Notes: generated by a model not told the origin, from the sequence alone. Positions 17,273 to 26,095 are shown, numbered from the stretch's first letter. The stretch is 64,000 nucleotides of DNA from Bog-756 sp963699055 (GCA_963699055.1 CAVOTA010000002.1:744001-808000), one strand, 5' to 3'. Translations and numbers: made by a program.

Positions 17273-18460
17273 TCAGCGGTCGACGCCGAGGATGAGCCCG
17301 CTGGTCGGGACCCCGGTACCCGAGGTGACCAGGACGTGCTCGACGTCGGGCACCTGGTTGTAGGAGTCGCCCCGGACCTGGCGCACACCCTCGGCGATGC
17401 CGTTCATCCCGTGGAGGTAGGCCTCGCCCAGCTGGCCGCCGTGGGTGTTGATCGGCAGCCCGCCCCCGATCTCGATGTTGCCGTCCTGCACGAAGTCCTT
17501 GGCCTCGCCCTTGGGGCAGAAGCCGAGCTCCTCGAGCTGGTACAGCACGTACGGCGTGAAGTGGTCGTAGATCACCGCCGTCTGGATGTCGGCGGTCGAG
17601 AGTCCCGACGTGGCCCACAGCTGCCTGGCCACCGCGGCCATCTCCCCCAGCTCGGTGAGGTCGTCGTAGTAGTACGACGTCATCATCTCCTGGCCCGGCC
17701 CGGACCCCTGGGCCGCGGCCCGGATCACGGCCGGCGTGCTGGGCAGGTCGCGTGCCCGCTCGAGCGACGTGACCACGAGGGCCTGGCCCCCGTCGGTCTC
17801 CTGGCAGCAGTCGAGCAGGTGGAGCGGCTCGACGATCCACCGGGAGTTCTGGTGGTCCTCCAGGGTGATGGGCTTCTCGTAGAACCAGGCCTTCGGGTTG
17901 GTGGCGGCGTGCCGGCGGTCGGCCACCGCCACCCGACCCAGGTCCTCGGAGGTGGCACCCGTCACGTACAGATAGCGCTGGGCGGCCATCGCCACCCACT
18001 GGGCCGGCGTCAGCAGTCCCTGGGGTGCGTACCAGGCGAAGTGGGCCGTCTCGGCGTTGGGGATGGGCATCCGCCCCTGGACCCCGGCACCGAACCGGTT
18101 GCCCGAGCGCTCGTTGAAGGCCCGGTAGCAGACGACCACGTCGGCCACACCCGACTCGACGGCCATCGCCGCCTGCTGGATCGTGCCGCAGCCGGCGCCG
18201 CCGCCGTAGTGCACGCGGCTGAAGAACGACAGCTCGCCCATACCGAGGCTGCGGGCGATGTCGATCTCGGGGTTGGTGTCGGCGGAGAAGGTCACCAGGC
18301 CGTCCACCTCGGACGGCTCGATGCCGGCGTCGCGCAGGGCGAGGTCCACCGCCTCGACGGCCAGGCGCAGCTCGCTGCGGCCCGACTCCTTGGAGAACTC
18401 GGTGGCGCCGATCCCGGCGATGGCCGTCCGGTCCACGAAGGTGTGCTCGTTCCCGCTCAT
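17273..18460 (-). CDS. ltp2: Ltp2-type steroid side-chain aldolase (thiolase superfamily)
   Basis: A 395-residue thiolase-fold lipid-transfer protein homologue. Features include AGIGATEFSKESGRSEL at the N-terminus, HYGGGAGCGTIQQAAMAV near 85, the conserved DHFTPYVLYQLEELGF region near 305 and the closing NTHGGQLGEAYLHGMNG. In mycobacteria Ltp2 pairs with the DUF35 domain of ChsH2 to cleave the last three-carbon piece (as propionyl-CoA) from the steroid side chain. Here it is the last gene of a five-gene operon in which every junction is an ATGA overlap (this one at 18457-18460). ChsH2 with its DUF35 domain is encoded two genes upstream, as this role requires. Confidence 0.88.
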   Translation of the reverse strand: MSGNEHTFVDRTAIAGIGATEFSKESGRSELRLAVEAVDLALRDAGIEPSEVDGLVTFSADTNPEIDIARSLGMGELSFFSRVHYGGGAGCGTIQQAAMAVESGVADVVVCYRAFNERSGNRFGAGVQGRMPIPNAETAHFAWYAPQGLLTPAQWVAMAAQRYLYVTGATSEDLGRVAVADRRHAATNPKAWFYEKPITLEDHQNSRWIVEPLHLLDCCQETDGGQALVVTSLERARDLPSTPAVIRAAAQGSGPGQEMMTSYYYDDLTELGEMAAVARQLWATSGLSTADIQTAVIYDHFTPYVLYQLEELGFCPKGEAKDFVQDGNIEIGGGLPINTHGGQLGEAYLHGMNGIAEGVRQVRGDSYNQVPDVEHVLVTSGTGVPTSGLILGVDR

Positions 18461-18930
18461 GCGGCACCTCCGGTCGGGAGCAGCAACCGCACCGTCCCGG
18501 TCACGTGGTCGCCCAGGCCGTTGGCCCCCCGGACGGACACCTCGACCGCACCGCGCCCCTCGGCGTCGACGGCGTCGTCCTTGGCCGTCACCGTGCCCGA
18601 CAGGGTCATGGTGTCGTCGGGGTAGTTGGGCGCTCCCAGCCGGATGTTGACGTCGGTGAGCACCGCACCGGGGCCGGCCCAGTCGGTCACGAAGCGGCCG
18701 ACCAGTCCGTTGGTGGAGAGGATGTTCATGAAGATGTCCTTGGAGCCGCGCTCGACGGCGAGCACGGGGTCGTGGTGGACGTCCTGGTAGTCGCGCGACG
18801 CCAGGGCGGTCGAGATGATGAGCGTCCGGGTGAGGGGGACCTCGAGGGCCGCCAGCTCGTCCCCCACCGTCACCTCGTCGAGGGTGCGGGTGGTGGGTCG
18901 GAAGGTCCGGTGGATGATGGCGTCGCTCAT
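18457..18930 (-). CDS. chsH1: MaoC-like enoyl-CoA hydratase subunit ChsH1
   Basis: A 157-residue single hotdog MaoC-like protein. The hydratase motif region SRDYQDVHHDPVLAVERG near residue 47 carries the expected Asp and His. In the mycobacterial igr system ChsH1 provides the active site and pairs with the MaoC half of ChsH2 to hydrate the 17-(propenoyl) steroid-CoA formed by ChsE1-ChsE2. It lies between the chsE1-like and ltp2 genes, coupled to both by ATGA overlaps. Confidence 0.87.
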   Translation of the reverse strand: MSDAIIHRTFRPTTRTLDEVTVGDELAALEVPLTRTLIISTALASRDYQDVHHDPVLAVERGSKDIFMNILSTNGLVGRFVTDWAGPGAVLTDVNIRLGAPNYPDDTMTLSGTVTAKDDAVDAEGRGAVEVSVRGANGLGDHVTGTVRLLLPTGGAA

Positions 18931-20141
18931 GCCGGCACCGCCTCGGCCCCGGCCACGGGCGCCGCGGCGGCGGGCGCCGCGGCGGCGGGCGCCGCGGGGG
19001 CGGGCAGGTCGGCGGCCACCTGGCGGCCCAGCCGGGCCAGCTGGGCGCTCGGCGACCCGAGCAGCAGCTCGATCTGCTTCCCCCACAGGAAGTAGCGGTG
19101 GATCGGGTACGAGATGTCGGCGCCCATGCCCCCGTGGAGGTGCTGGGTGGCGAACACCACCCGCTGGCCGGACTCCGAGGCGAACCAGGCCGCCACGTTG
19201 ACCGCCCGGGCGGCGTCGAGCCCGTCGTCGAGGCGCCACGCCGCCTGCCACGTGGTCACCCGGATGGCCTCGGTGTCGATGGCGGCGTCGGCGGCCCGCA
19301 TCTTGGTGGCCTGGAAGGTGGCCAGGGGCAGGCCGAACTGCTCGCGGCCGTTCAGGTACTCGGCCGTCTGACGCACGGCGGACTCGGTGATCCCGACCTG
19401 CAGGGCGCACAGGCCGGTCCACGCCCGCTCCAGCATCCACGCCAGCACCTCCGCGCCCCGACCGGGGTCGCCGGCGGCCAGCACGTCGGCGGCGGCCACG
19501 TGCACCCCGTCCAGGTGGAGGTGGGGATGGACCTCGCGGTTGGTGGTGACCGCCCGCTCGACGGTCACCCCGGCGGCCGTCGGGTCCACCGCCGCCACCA
19601 CGGTGCCCGCCGGCGTGACCACCGGCACCAGCACCCGGTCGGCCACATGGCCGTAGGGGACGGCGCGGGCCGTGCCGCCGAGCGTCAGGGTCCCGTCGTC
19701 CGCCACCGTCGCGCACACCGACGGCCGGCCGGGTCCGCCCACGGCGATGTCGTCGGCCACGTCGGCCAGCGCCGCCGTCAGCAGGACCTCACCGGCGACC
19801 ACGCCGCCCAGCAGCGCGGCCCGCAGCGCGTCGGAGCCGAACTCGGCCACCGGCAGCGCGCCGAGCACCAGGGTCGCCCACAGCGGCACCGGCGCCACCA
19901 CCCTGCCCTGGGCCTCGAGGAGGAGGCACAGCTCCACCATCCCGTAGCCCGCCCCGCCGTCGGCGGAGGGGACGGCCAGGCCCAGCAGGTCGGCCCTGGC
20001 CAACTCGGCCCACAGTTCCCGGTCGACCCGGTCCGCGGTGGCCTCGACGGCCTGGACCCGGTCCGGGTCGACCAGGCCCGACAGGAGCCCCTCGGCCGCC
20101 TCGCGGACCGCCAGCTGGTCGTCGTCGAAGGTGAAGTCCAT
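18927..20141 (-). CDS. chsE1: Acyl-CoA dehydrogenase subunit ChsE1 (FadE28-like)
   Basis: A 404-residue acyl-CoA dehydrogenase of the alpha2beta2 steroid type. The C-terminal HLHGGMGADISYPIHRYF matches the FadE28 signature closely. The N-terminal half is weakly conserved, as is usual for this subunit. It should form a heterotetramer with the FadE29-like protein to desaturate the three-carbon side chain of steroid-CoA. The last ~30 residues are an Ala/Pro low-complexity tail (18940-19010). In mycobacteria fadE28 precedes fadE29; here it comes third, after chsE2 and chsH2. Confidence 0.85.
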   Translation of the reverse strand: MDFTFDDDQLAVREAAEGLLSGLVDPDRVQAVEATADRVDRELWAELARADLLGLAVPSADGGAGYGMVELCLLLEAQGRVVAPVPLWATLVLGALPVAEFGSDALRAALLGGVVAGEVLLTAALADVADDIAVGGPGRPSVCATVADDGTLTLGGTARAVPYGHVADRVLVPVVTPAGTVVAAVDPTAAGVTVERAVTTNREVHPHLHLDGVHVAAADVLAAGDPGRGAEVLAWMLERAWTGLCALQVGITESAVRQTAEYLNGREQFGLPLATFQATKMRAADAAIDTEAIRVTTWQAAWRLDDGLDAARAVNVAAWFASESGQRVVFATQHLHGGMGADISYPIHRYFLWGKQIELLLGSPSAQLARLGRQVAADLPAPAAPAAAAPAAAAPVAGAEAVPA

Positions 20142-21163
20142 CAGTTCGTCCTCGTCTCGTCTGCGGTGGTACTGCCTGCGGGATGGAACACGGGGAGGGT
20201 CAGGTCGTCGTCGAAGTCCTCGAAGTCGACCTCGACCGGCATCCCGATGGCCACCGTCTCGGGGGTGATGCCCGAGACGTTGGCGATCAGCCGGGTCCCT
20301 TCCTCCAGCTCGACCAGGGCGACCACCAGCGGGTAGTCGAAGGCCGGGACCTGCGGGTAGTGGTTGACGGTGTAGCTGAAGACCGTCCCCCGGCCCGACG
20401 CCTCGAGGGGCTCCCAGTCGAAGCTGCGGCAGTTGGCGCAGCTCGGGCGGGGCGGGTGGCGCAGCGTCCCGCAGACCGTGCACCGCTGGATCAGGAGCTT
20501 GTGCTGCTTGGCCCCCTCGAAGAAGAAGCTGTTGTCCTGGGTCAGGGCCGGGCGTGGGCGCAGCGGACGGGCCGCCGGCTGCACGGCGGAGTCGGCCGCC
20601 CGGGCGGCGGCACCGGTCCCGGGCTTGAACTTGAGGATCCGGAACCGCATGGTGGCCACCAGTTCGCCGTCCTGGTCCCGGTACTCGAGACGGTTGGTGA
20701 CGAAGTGGCCGATGCCGAGGCCGGTCTGCTTCTCCCCCGAGATCGAGTCGATCACCGAGGTCACCTCGAGGTGGTCGCCCGGCACCAGCGGCCGCTCGTA
20801 GTGCTGGTCGCAATTGGTGGCCACCACCGAGGTGAACCCGGCCTCGTTCAGCAGGGCCATGACCTGGTCGCTGGGGGTCTCGGTGGCCTCCCGACCGGCC
20901 TCGCGGGCGGCGTCGGCGTCGAGGCTGGCCCGCAGGCCCCGCATGATCCACGCCTGGAGCATGGTCGGTGGGGCGATCACGCCGGGTAACCCGGCCGCAC
21001 GGGCGGCCCCGTCGTCCACGTAGACCGGGTTGAAGTCGCCCATGGCCTCCACCCAGTGCTCGATCATGGGGGCGTTGACCGGCTGGGAGCCGCGGGTGGC
21101 GGGCCCGGCCGTCCGGCCCACGAAGGACTGCAGCGTGTCGTCGAGGGGGCGGGCGTCGCTCAT
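20141..21163 (-). CDS. chsH2: ChsH2: MaoC-like domain plus DUF35 (OB-fold, zinc ribbon)
   Basis: A 340-residue two-domain protein. Residues about 1-165 are a MaoC-like hotdog (VNAPMIEHWVEAMGDFNPVYVD near 30). After an Ala/Pro linker, residues about 205-335 are DUF35, with zinc-ribbon Cys pairs CTVCG and CANC followed by an OB-fold (GRGTVFSYTVNHYPQVP). That is exactly the mycobacterial ChsH2 plan: its N-domain joins ChsH1 in the hydratase, its DUF35 domain binds Ltp2. It overlaps the upstream gene by ATGA (21160-21163) and touches the next by TCAT on the plus strand (20139-20143). Confidence 0.9.
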   Translation of the reverse strand: MSDARPLDDTLQSFVGRTAGPATRGSQPVNAPMIEHWVEAMGDFNPVYVDDGAARAAGLPGVIAPPTMLQAWIMRGLRASLDADAAREAGREATETPSDQVMALLNEAGFTSVVATNCDQHYERPLVPGDHLEVTSVIDSISGEKQTGLGIGHFVTNRLEYRDQDGELVATMRFRILKFKPGTGAAARAADSAVQPAARPLRPRPALTQDNSFFFEGAKQHKLLIQRCTVCGTLRHPPRPSCANCRSFDWEPLEASGRGTVFSYTVNHYPQVPAFDYPLVVALVELEEGTRLIANVSGITPETVAIGMPVEVDFEDFDDDLTLPVFHPAGSTTADETRTN

Positions 21164-22320
21164 CGTCCGCCCCGCTTCATGCCGAGGCCGGCGGTGGCCA
21201 GGATCTCGCGCTGGATCTCGTTGACCCCGCCGCCGAAGGTGTTGATCTGCGCCTGGCGGCCGGCCCGCTCCAGGTCGCCGTGGAGCGCCGCTCCCGGCGA
21301 GCCCGGGCTGAGGTAGCCGGCGGACCCCACGATGCCGAGGAGCTTGTGGTAGATCTCGACGGTCGACTCGGTCCCGAACACCTTGACCGACGAGGAGTCG
21401 GCCGCACCCAGCTTGTCGGCGGCCACGGCGGCCGTCATCCGCCAGGTGAGCAGCTTCTGGGCCTCGAGCAGTGCGTAGGTGAGCGCCAGGTCGGCCTGGA
21501 TCCAGCCCACGTCGGCCAGGCCCTGCTCGGCCACCCACGCCGCCGTCTCGTCCCACAGCCGGAAGGCCAGGGCGCTGACCGCGGCCAGACCCACCCGCTC
21601 GTGGTTGAGCTGGCCGGTGATGAGCCGCCACCCGCCGTGCAGCGCACCCACCAGCGCGTCCTTCGGCACCCGCACGTCGTCGTAGTAGGAGGCCGTGGTG
21701 GCCACCCCGCCGACCGTCACGATCGGCGTGCACGAGAACCCGGGCGACGTCGTCGGCACCATGATGATCGAGATCCCCTTGTGCTTCGGCGCGTCGGGGT
21801 CGGTGCGGCAGGCGAGCCAGATGTAGTCGGCCTGGTCGGCACCGCTGGTGAAGATCTTGTTGCCGTTGATCACCCACTCGTCGCCGTCGAGCACGGCCCG
21901 GGTCCGCAGCGACGCCAGGTCGGTGCCGGCCCCGGGCTCGGTGTAGCCGATGGCGCAGTTGATCTCGCCGGCCAGGATGCCCGACAGGAAGAACTTCTTC
22001 TGCTGCTCGGTGCCGTGGTTGATGATCATCGGGCCGACGGTCGACAGCGTCACGAACGGGAAGGGGGCCCGGGCCCGCTGGACCTCGGTGAAGAAGATGA
22101 ACTGGTCGGTCGGCGGGCGGCCCTGGCCGCCGTACTCGGTGGGCCAGCCGATGCCGAGCCAGCCGTCGGTGCCCATCTGGCGGACGATCCGACGGAAGGT
22201 CTCGCCCCCCTCGGTCTCCGAGTCGATGGCGTGGCGCACCTCGGGGGTGAGCAGCTCGGCGAAGTAGGCCCGTAGCTCGGCCCGCAGGGCCAGCTGGTCC
22301 GGCGTCTCTTCGAGGTGCAT
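21160..22320 (-). CDS. chsE2: Acyl-CoA dehydrogenase subunit ChsE2 (FadE29-like)
   Basis: A 386-residue acyl-CoA dehydrogenase closely following the FadE29 plan: LEETPDQLALRAELRAYFAE at the start, GDRxGWP-type MGTDGWLGIGWPTEYGG, FAD-site IGYTEPGAGTDLASLRTRA, WLACRTDPDAPKHKGIS, and the terminal NTFGGGVNEIQREILA. It is the first gene of the operon, 245 bp downstream of a KstR-like site shared with the divergent P450. The ATG at 22320 is chosen over longer in-frame starts because homology begins there. Confidence 0.9.
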   Translation of the reverse strand: MHLEETPDQLALRAELRAYFAELLTPEVRHAIDSETEGGETFRRIVRQMGTDGWLGIGWPTEYGGQGRPPTDQFIFFTEVQRARAPFPFVTLSTVGPMIINHGTEQQKKFFLSGILAGEINCAIGYTEPGAGTDLASLRTRAVLDGDEWVINGNKIFTSGADQADYIWLACRTDPDAPKHKGISIIMVPTTSPGFSCTPIVTVGGVATTASYYDDVRVPKDALVGALHGGWRLITGQLNHERVGLAAVSALAFRLWDETAAWVAEQGLADVGWIQADLALTYALLEAQKLLTWRMTAAVAADKLGAADSSSVKVFGTESTVEIYHKLLGIVGSAGYLSPGSPGAALHGDLERAGRQAQINTFGGGVNEIQREILATAGLGMKRGGR

Positions 22321-22564
22321 GGCGTGCGTTCCCTCCACTTGGCGCCCGGTGCGGTCGCACGGTGGGGTGCGTGCCCGGGTCGTCGGTCGACTTCGAATCG
22401 GCACCGCCACCGGTGCGGCGCCGGCGAGGCGCGGGCGCACGAGGCCGTCCACGGTCACGTCCCCGCCCCGTGCGTCCCCCGCGACCGGCTCGTCCGTGCC
22501 GTCGTTCGGCGTGCCACCGGGCTCCGTACCACTGGAGGCCCGGGTGCAGCTGCCCTATGCTAAC

Positions 22565-22578
22565 TGATACACGTTCTA
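22565..22578. promoter_or_regulatory. KstR-like operator between the igr-like operon and the P450
   Basis: TGATACACGTTCTA fits TnnAACnnGTTnnA at seven of eight fixed bases. It lies in a locally AT-richer island (22555-22590) with TATGCT/TAACTG boxes readable rightward and TAGCAT leftward, so one site could control both directions. Confidence 0.55.
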
Positions 22579-22667
22579 GAAACGTCACTGCCGCACCGGC
22601 AGGCCGAACGGTCGCCCGCGGCCCGTGCCGACCCGTGCGGACGTGCGTTCCACCAGGGGGAAACCAC

Positions 22668-23894
22668 ATGGATCTGGCCGACATCGACCTCTGCGACCCG
22701 GGGAGCTTCGTCGCCGGCGTGCCCTACGACTGGTTCTCCCAGCTGCGGCACGAGGCCCCCGTCTACTGGCACCCGGACCCCGAGTCCGAGGGCGGCGGCT
22801 TCTGGGCGGTCACCCGCTACGACGACTGCGTCGGGGTGAACCGGGACTACGAGCACTTCTCGTCGTCCCGTCGGACGTCCCTCTTCCGCGACTTCGACGA
22901 GGAACTGCTGGAGCAGCAGCGGATGATGATGGTCAACATGGACCCGCCGCTGCACACCCGCTACCGGCGACTGGTCAACAAGGGGTTCACCCCCCGGATG
23001 ATCCGGGACCTCGAGGCCAAGGTGGTGAGCGCCACCGACGCCATCCTCGACACCGTGTGCGAGCAGGGATCGGCCGACTTCGTCGAGCAGATCTCGGCCG
23101 AGCTGCCCCTCCAGGTCATCGCCGACCTGGTGGGTGTGCCCCAGGACGACCGCCACCTGGTCTTCGACTGGTCCAACCGGATGATCGGCGCCGACGACCC
23201 CGAGTACCAGGTGTCGGCCGAGGCCGCCGGCCAGGCCGCCATGGAATTGTTCGCCTACGCCGACCAGCTGTGCGAGCAGAAGCGCCTCGATCCCCACGCC
23301 GACCTGCTGAGCGTCCTCACCGGGGCCGAGATGGACGGCGACCAGCTCAGCCAGCTGGAGCTCGACCTGTTCTTCATGTTGCTGGCGGTGGCCGGCAACG
23401 AGACCACCCGCAACCTGATCTCGGGCGCCATGGTCGCCTTCTTCGACAACCCCGACCAGTGGGCCCGGCTGCAGGCCGACCGGTCGCTGCTGCCCGATGC
23501 CGTGGAGGAGATGCTGCGCTACGTGTCCCCGGTGATGCACTTCCGCCGTCAGGCCTCGGCCGACGTGGTGCTGGGCGAGCAGAAGATCGCCGCCGGCGAC
23601 AAGGTCGTGTTCTGGCACATCTCGGCCAACCGGGACGAGACGGTCTTCGCCGACCCCGACCGGTTCGACATCGGCCGCACCCCGAACAACCACATGGCCT
23701 TCGGCGGCGGTGGGCCCCACTTCTGCCTCGGCGCCAACCTGGCCCGCATGGAGATCCGGGTCATGTTCGACCGGCTGCTCGACCGCCTGCCCGACATCCA
23801 CCTCGACGGCGAGGTGCAGCGCCTGCGCTCCAATTTCATCAACGGGGTCAAGCACATCCCCGTCGCCTTCACCCCGTCGGCCCCCGTCGGTTGA
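22668..23894 (+). CDS. Cytochrome P450, CYP125/CYP142-like (steroid C26 oxidation)
   Basis: A 408-residue soluble P450. The I-helix oxygen motif is AVAGNETTRN near residue 243, the ExxR is EEMLRY near 280, and the heme loop FGGGGPHFCLGANLAR puts the Cys ligand near 353. NMDPPLHTRYRRLVNKGFTPR near 85 and the SNFINGVKHIPV ending resemble CYP125 and CYP142, which oxidise the terminal carbon of cholesterol or cholestenone to start side-chain breakdown. The divergent igr-like operon handles the last steps of the same pathway, which supports the call. CAGGGGGAAA lies about eight bases before ATG 22668. No ferredoxin or reductase gene is adjacent. Confidence 0.87.
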   Translation: MDLADIDLCDPGSFVAGVPYDWFSQLRHEAPVYWHPDPESEGGGFWAVTRYDDCVGVNRDYEHFSSSRRTSLFRDFDEELLEQQRMMMVNMDPPLHTRYRRLVNKGFTPRMIRDLEAKVVSATDAILDTVCEQGSADFVEQISAELPLQVIADLVGVPQDDRHLVFDWSNRMIGADDPEYQVSAEAAGQAAMELFAYADQLCEQKRLDPHADLLSVLTGAEMDGDQLSQLELDLFFMLLAVAGNETTRNLISGAMVAFFDNPDQWARLQADRSLLPDAVEEMLRYVSPVMHFRRQASADVVLGEQKIAAGDKVVFWHISANRDETVFADPDRFDIGRTPNNHMAFGGGGPHFCLGANLARMEIRVMFDRLLDRLPDIHLDGEVQRLRSNFINGVKHIPVAFTPSAPVG

Positions 23895-23962
23895 CCTCGT
23901 CCGGGCGGGCGCGGCGGCCGGGCGGCCCCGGCCCCGTCCGGTGGGAGCCGGACCCCGGGGAA

Positions 23963-23978
23963 CCCGGCGCGCGCCGGG
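23963..23978. terminator. Perfect 16-bp palindrome after the P450 gene
   Basis: CCCGGCGC followed by GCGCCGGG forms a perfect palindrome in the 128-bp gap to the next gene. It could be a weak terminator stem or only GC-rich chance; no T-tract follows. Confidence 0.3.
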
Positions 23979-24022
23979 CACCGACCCACCACCACGATCC
24001 CCTCACCTGAAAGTCGAGGCCC

Positions 24023-24916
24023 ATGCGCTTCCACCAAGCAGTCCAGTTCCTCCCCCTCGAGGACGTGCGGGCCCTGACCCTGGCCGCCGACCGGACGGGC
24101 TACGACGGCGTCTACCTGTCGGACCACCTCTTCAACCCCCGGGAGCTCGAGTCGAAGTACACGTACTCGACGGCCCCGGACGGGTCGCCGTTCTGGGAGA
24201 AGGAGACCGAGTGGCCCGACCCGATGTGCCTCATCTCGGCGCTGGCGGCGGTCACCACCACCGTCACCTTCACCACCGGGATCTACATCGCCCCGGTGCG
24301 TGACCTGATCACCGTGGCCAAGTCGGTGGGTACCGCCGCCGTCCTGTCCGACAACCGGGTGCGGCTCGGCGTCGGCGTGGGCTGGTGCAAGGAGGAGTTC
24401 CTCCAGACCGGCCAGGACTTCCACAACCGGGGCAAGCGCCTCGACGACATGATCCCCGCCCTGCGTACGCTGTGGCAGGGCGGCTGGGTCGAGTACCACG
24501 GCACCCACTACGACGTGCCGGAGTGCCAGATGAACCCCGCCCCCACCGCCCCGGTGCCGATCCTGGGCGGCGGCGACTCGGCGCCGGCGCTGCGGCGGGC
24601 GAGCACCCTGTGCGACGGCTGGATCAACACCGGCGCCGTCTTCCCCGACGAGGCGTTCGCCCAGGTGGCCATGGTGCACGAGGCCCTCCACCAGACCGGC
24701 CGGCCGGCCGACGACTTCGCCGTGTACCTCGCCGTCAAGGCCTTCCCCGACCTCGACCTCTACCGGCAGCTCGAGGACGCCGGTGTCACCGACCTGCTGT
24801 GCGCCCCGTGGATGCTGGCCGAGGTGGAGGACGGCGACACGCCCGAGACGGTGCGGGCCAAGCGGATCGAGCAGTGCGAGCGCTACGCCGCGGAGTTCAT
24901 CGCCCCGCTGCGGTAG
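24023..24916 (+). CDS. LLM class F420-dependent oxidoreductase
   Basis: A 297-residue luciferase-like TIM barrel of the short actinobacterial F420 group. Features are GYDGVYLSDHLFNPRELE near 27, TFTTGIYIAPVRDLITVAK near 83 and RVRLGVGVGWCKEEF near 112, the last a typical cofactor-phosphate loop. Proteins like this are annotated as probable F420-dependent oxidoreductases; substrates are mostly unknown. It follows the P450 on the same strand, 128 bp on, with a GAGG ribosome site, and precedes a second LLM protein 82 bp later, so the three may be co-expressed. Confidence 0.83.
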   Translation: MRFHQAVQFLPLEDVRALTLAADRTGYDGVYLSDHLFNPRELESKYTYSTAPDGSPFWEKETEWPDPMCLISALAAVTTTVTFTTGIYIAPVRDLITVAKSVGTAAVLSDNRVRLGVGVGWCKEEFLQTGQDFHNRGKRLDDMIPALRTLWQGGWVEYHGTHYDVPECQMNPAPTAPVPILGGGDSAPALRRASTLCDGWINTGAVFPDEAFAQVAMVHEALHQTGRPADDFAVYLAVKAFPDLDLYRQLEDAGVTDLLCAPWMLAEVEDGDTPETVRAKRIEQCERYAAEFIAPLR

Positions 24917-24998
24917 CGGTGCGGGGCCCCTCCACCGGCGGAAGTGCGGCGGGGCCCGGTTGCTAGGGTTTGTCGATCACGTCTCCGGGGAGGAACCC

Positions 24999-26033
24999 AT
25001 GAAGGATCTCAAGATCGGGCTGCAGCTGGGCTACTGGGGCTCGGGCCCGCCCCCGAACGCCGTCGAGCTGGTCGCCGAGGCGGAGCGCCTGGGCTACGAC
25101 TCCATCTGGACGGCCGAGGCCTACGGCTCCGACGCCCTCACCCCGCTGGCGTGGTGGGGCTCGCAGACCGAGCGGGTGCGCCTCGGCACCGCCCTTTGCC
25201 AGCTGTCGGCACGCACCCCGACCGCCATGGGCATGGCCGCCCTCACCCTGGACCACCTGTCCGGCGGGCGCTTCGTGCTCGGGCTCGGTGTGTCCGGCCC
25301 CCAGGTGGTCGAGGGCTGGTACGGCCAGAGCTTCGAGAAGCCGCTGGCCCGCACCCGCGAGTACGTCGACATCGTGCGCCAGGTGATCGCCCGCCAGGAC
25401 GTGGTGTCCAACGCCGGGCCGCACTACCCCCTCCCCTACCCGGGCGGCACCGGCCTCGGCAAGGCGCTCAAGCCCATCACCCACCCCCTCCGTGCCGAGG
25501 TCCCGATCGTCCTGGGTGCCGAGGGACCGAAGAACATCGCCCTCGCCGCCGAGATCGCCGACGGCTGGTTCCCCATCTTCTTCTCGCCCGGGGCGGTCGA
25601 CGCCTACCAGCCCTACCTCGACGAGGGGTTCGCCCGACCGGGCGCCCGGCACACGGCCGGGGACTTCGAGGTGCTCGCCTTCGCCGCCACCATCCTCCAC
25701 GACGACATCGAGCAGGCCGCCGACTTCATGCGGCCCATGCTCGCCCTGTACATCGGCGGCATGGGGGCCAAGTCGATGAACTTCCACTTCGACGTCTTCT
25801 CCCGCATGGGGTACGAGGCCGAGGCCACCAAGATCCAGGAGCTCTACCTCGAGGGCCGCAAGGACGAGGCGGCGGCCGCCGTCCCCACCAAGCTCATCGA
25901 GGACACCGCCCTCATCGGGCCCAAGGAGAAGATCCGGGACGACATCGAACGGTGGCGCGAGTCGATGGCCACCAGCCTGCTGGTGTCCGGCGACGTGGCC
26001 ACCCTGCGCACCATCGCCGAGCTGGCGCTCTGA
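24999..26033 (+). CDS. LLM class F420-dependent oxidoreductase, Rv3520c-like
   Basis: A 344-residue luciferase-like protein. GLQLGYWGSGPP, SIWTAEAYGSDALTPLAWWG, LGLGVSGPQVVEGWYGQ and KALKPITHPLRAEVPIVLGA are, as I recall, nearly the sequence of M. tuberculosis Rv3520c, an F420-linked member of the cholesterol gene cluster. Its reaction is not established. A TAGGGT box (24964-24969) and GGGGAGGAA ribosome site precede ATG 24999, so it has its own promoter. It adds to the case that this block is a sterol catabolism region. Confidence 0.85.
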   Translation: MKDLKIGLQLGYWGSGPPPNAVELVAEAERLGYDSIWTAEAYGSDALTPLAWWGSQTERVRLGTALCQLSARTPTAMGMAALTLDHLSGGRFVLGLGVSGPQVVEGWYGQSFEKPLARTREYVDIVRQVIARQDVVSNAGPHYPLPYPGGTGLGKALKPITHPLRAEVPIVLGAEGPKNIALAAEIADGWFPIFFSPGAVDAYQPYLDEGFARPGARHTAGDFEVLAFAATILHDDIEQAADFMRPMLALYIGGMGAKSMNFHFDVFSRMGYEAEATKIQELYLEGRKDEAAAAVPTKLIEDTALIGPKEKIRDDIERWRESMATSLLVSGDVATLRTIAELAL

Positions 26034-26042
26034 CCTCCCGGA

Positions 26043-26095
26043 CCGGGTCCCGGGGGAACCGGGTCCCGGGGGAACCGGGTTCGGCCGGAACCGGT
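26043..26095. terminator. 16-bp tandem repeat running into a hairpin
   Basis: CCGGGTCCCGGGGGAA is repeated twice (26043, 26059) and begins a third time. The end forms a stem ACCGG-G-TTC / GAA-CCGGT around a five-base loop (26074-26095). Its place right after the oxidoreductase stop suggests termination. Confidence 0.45.

Noticed and set aside
16388..18625. 745-aa plus-strand open frame
   Set aside because: Antisense to the COG4705-like, ltp2 and chsH1 genes; low-complexity Gly/Arg/Asp/His composition.
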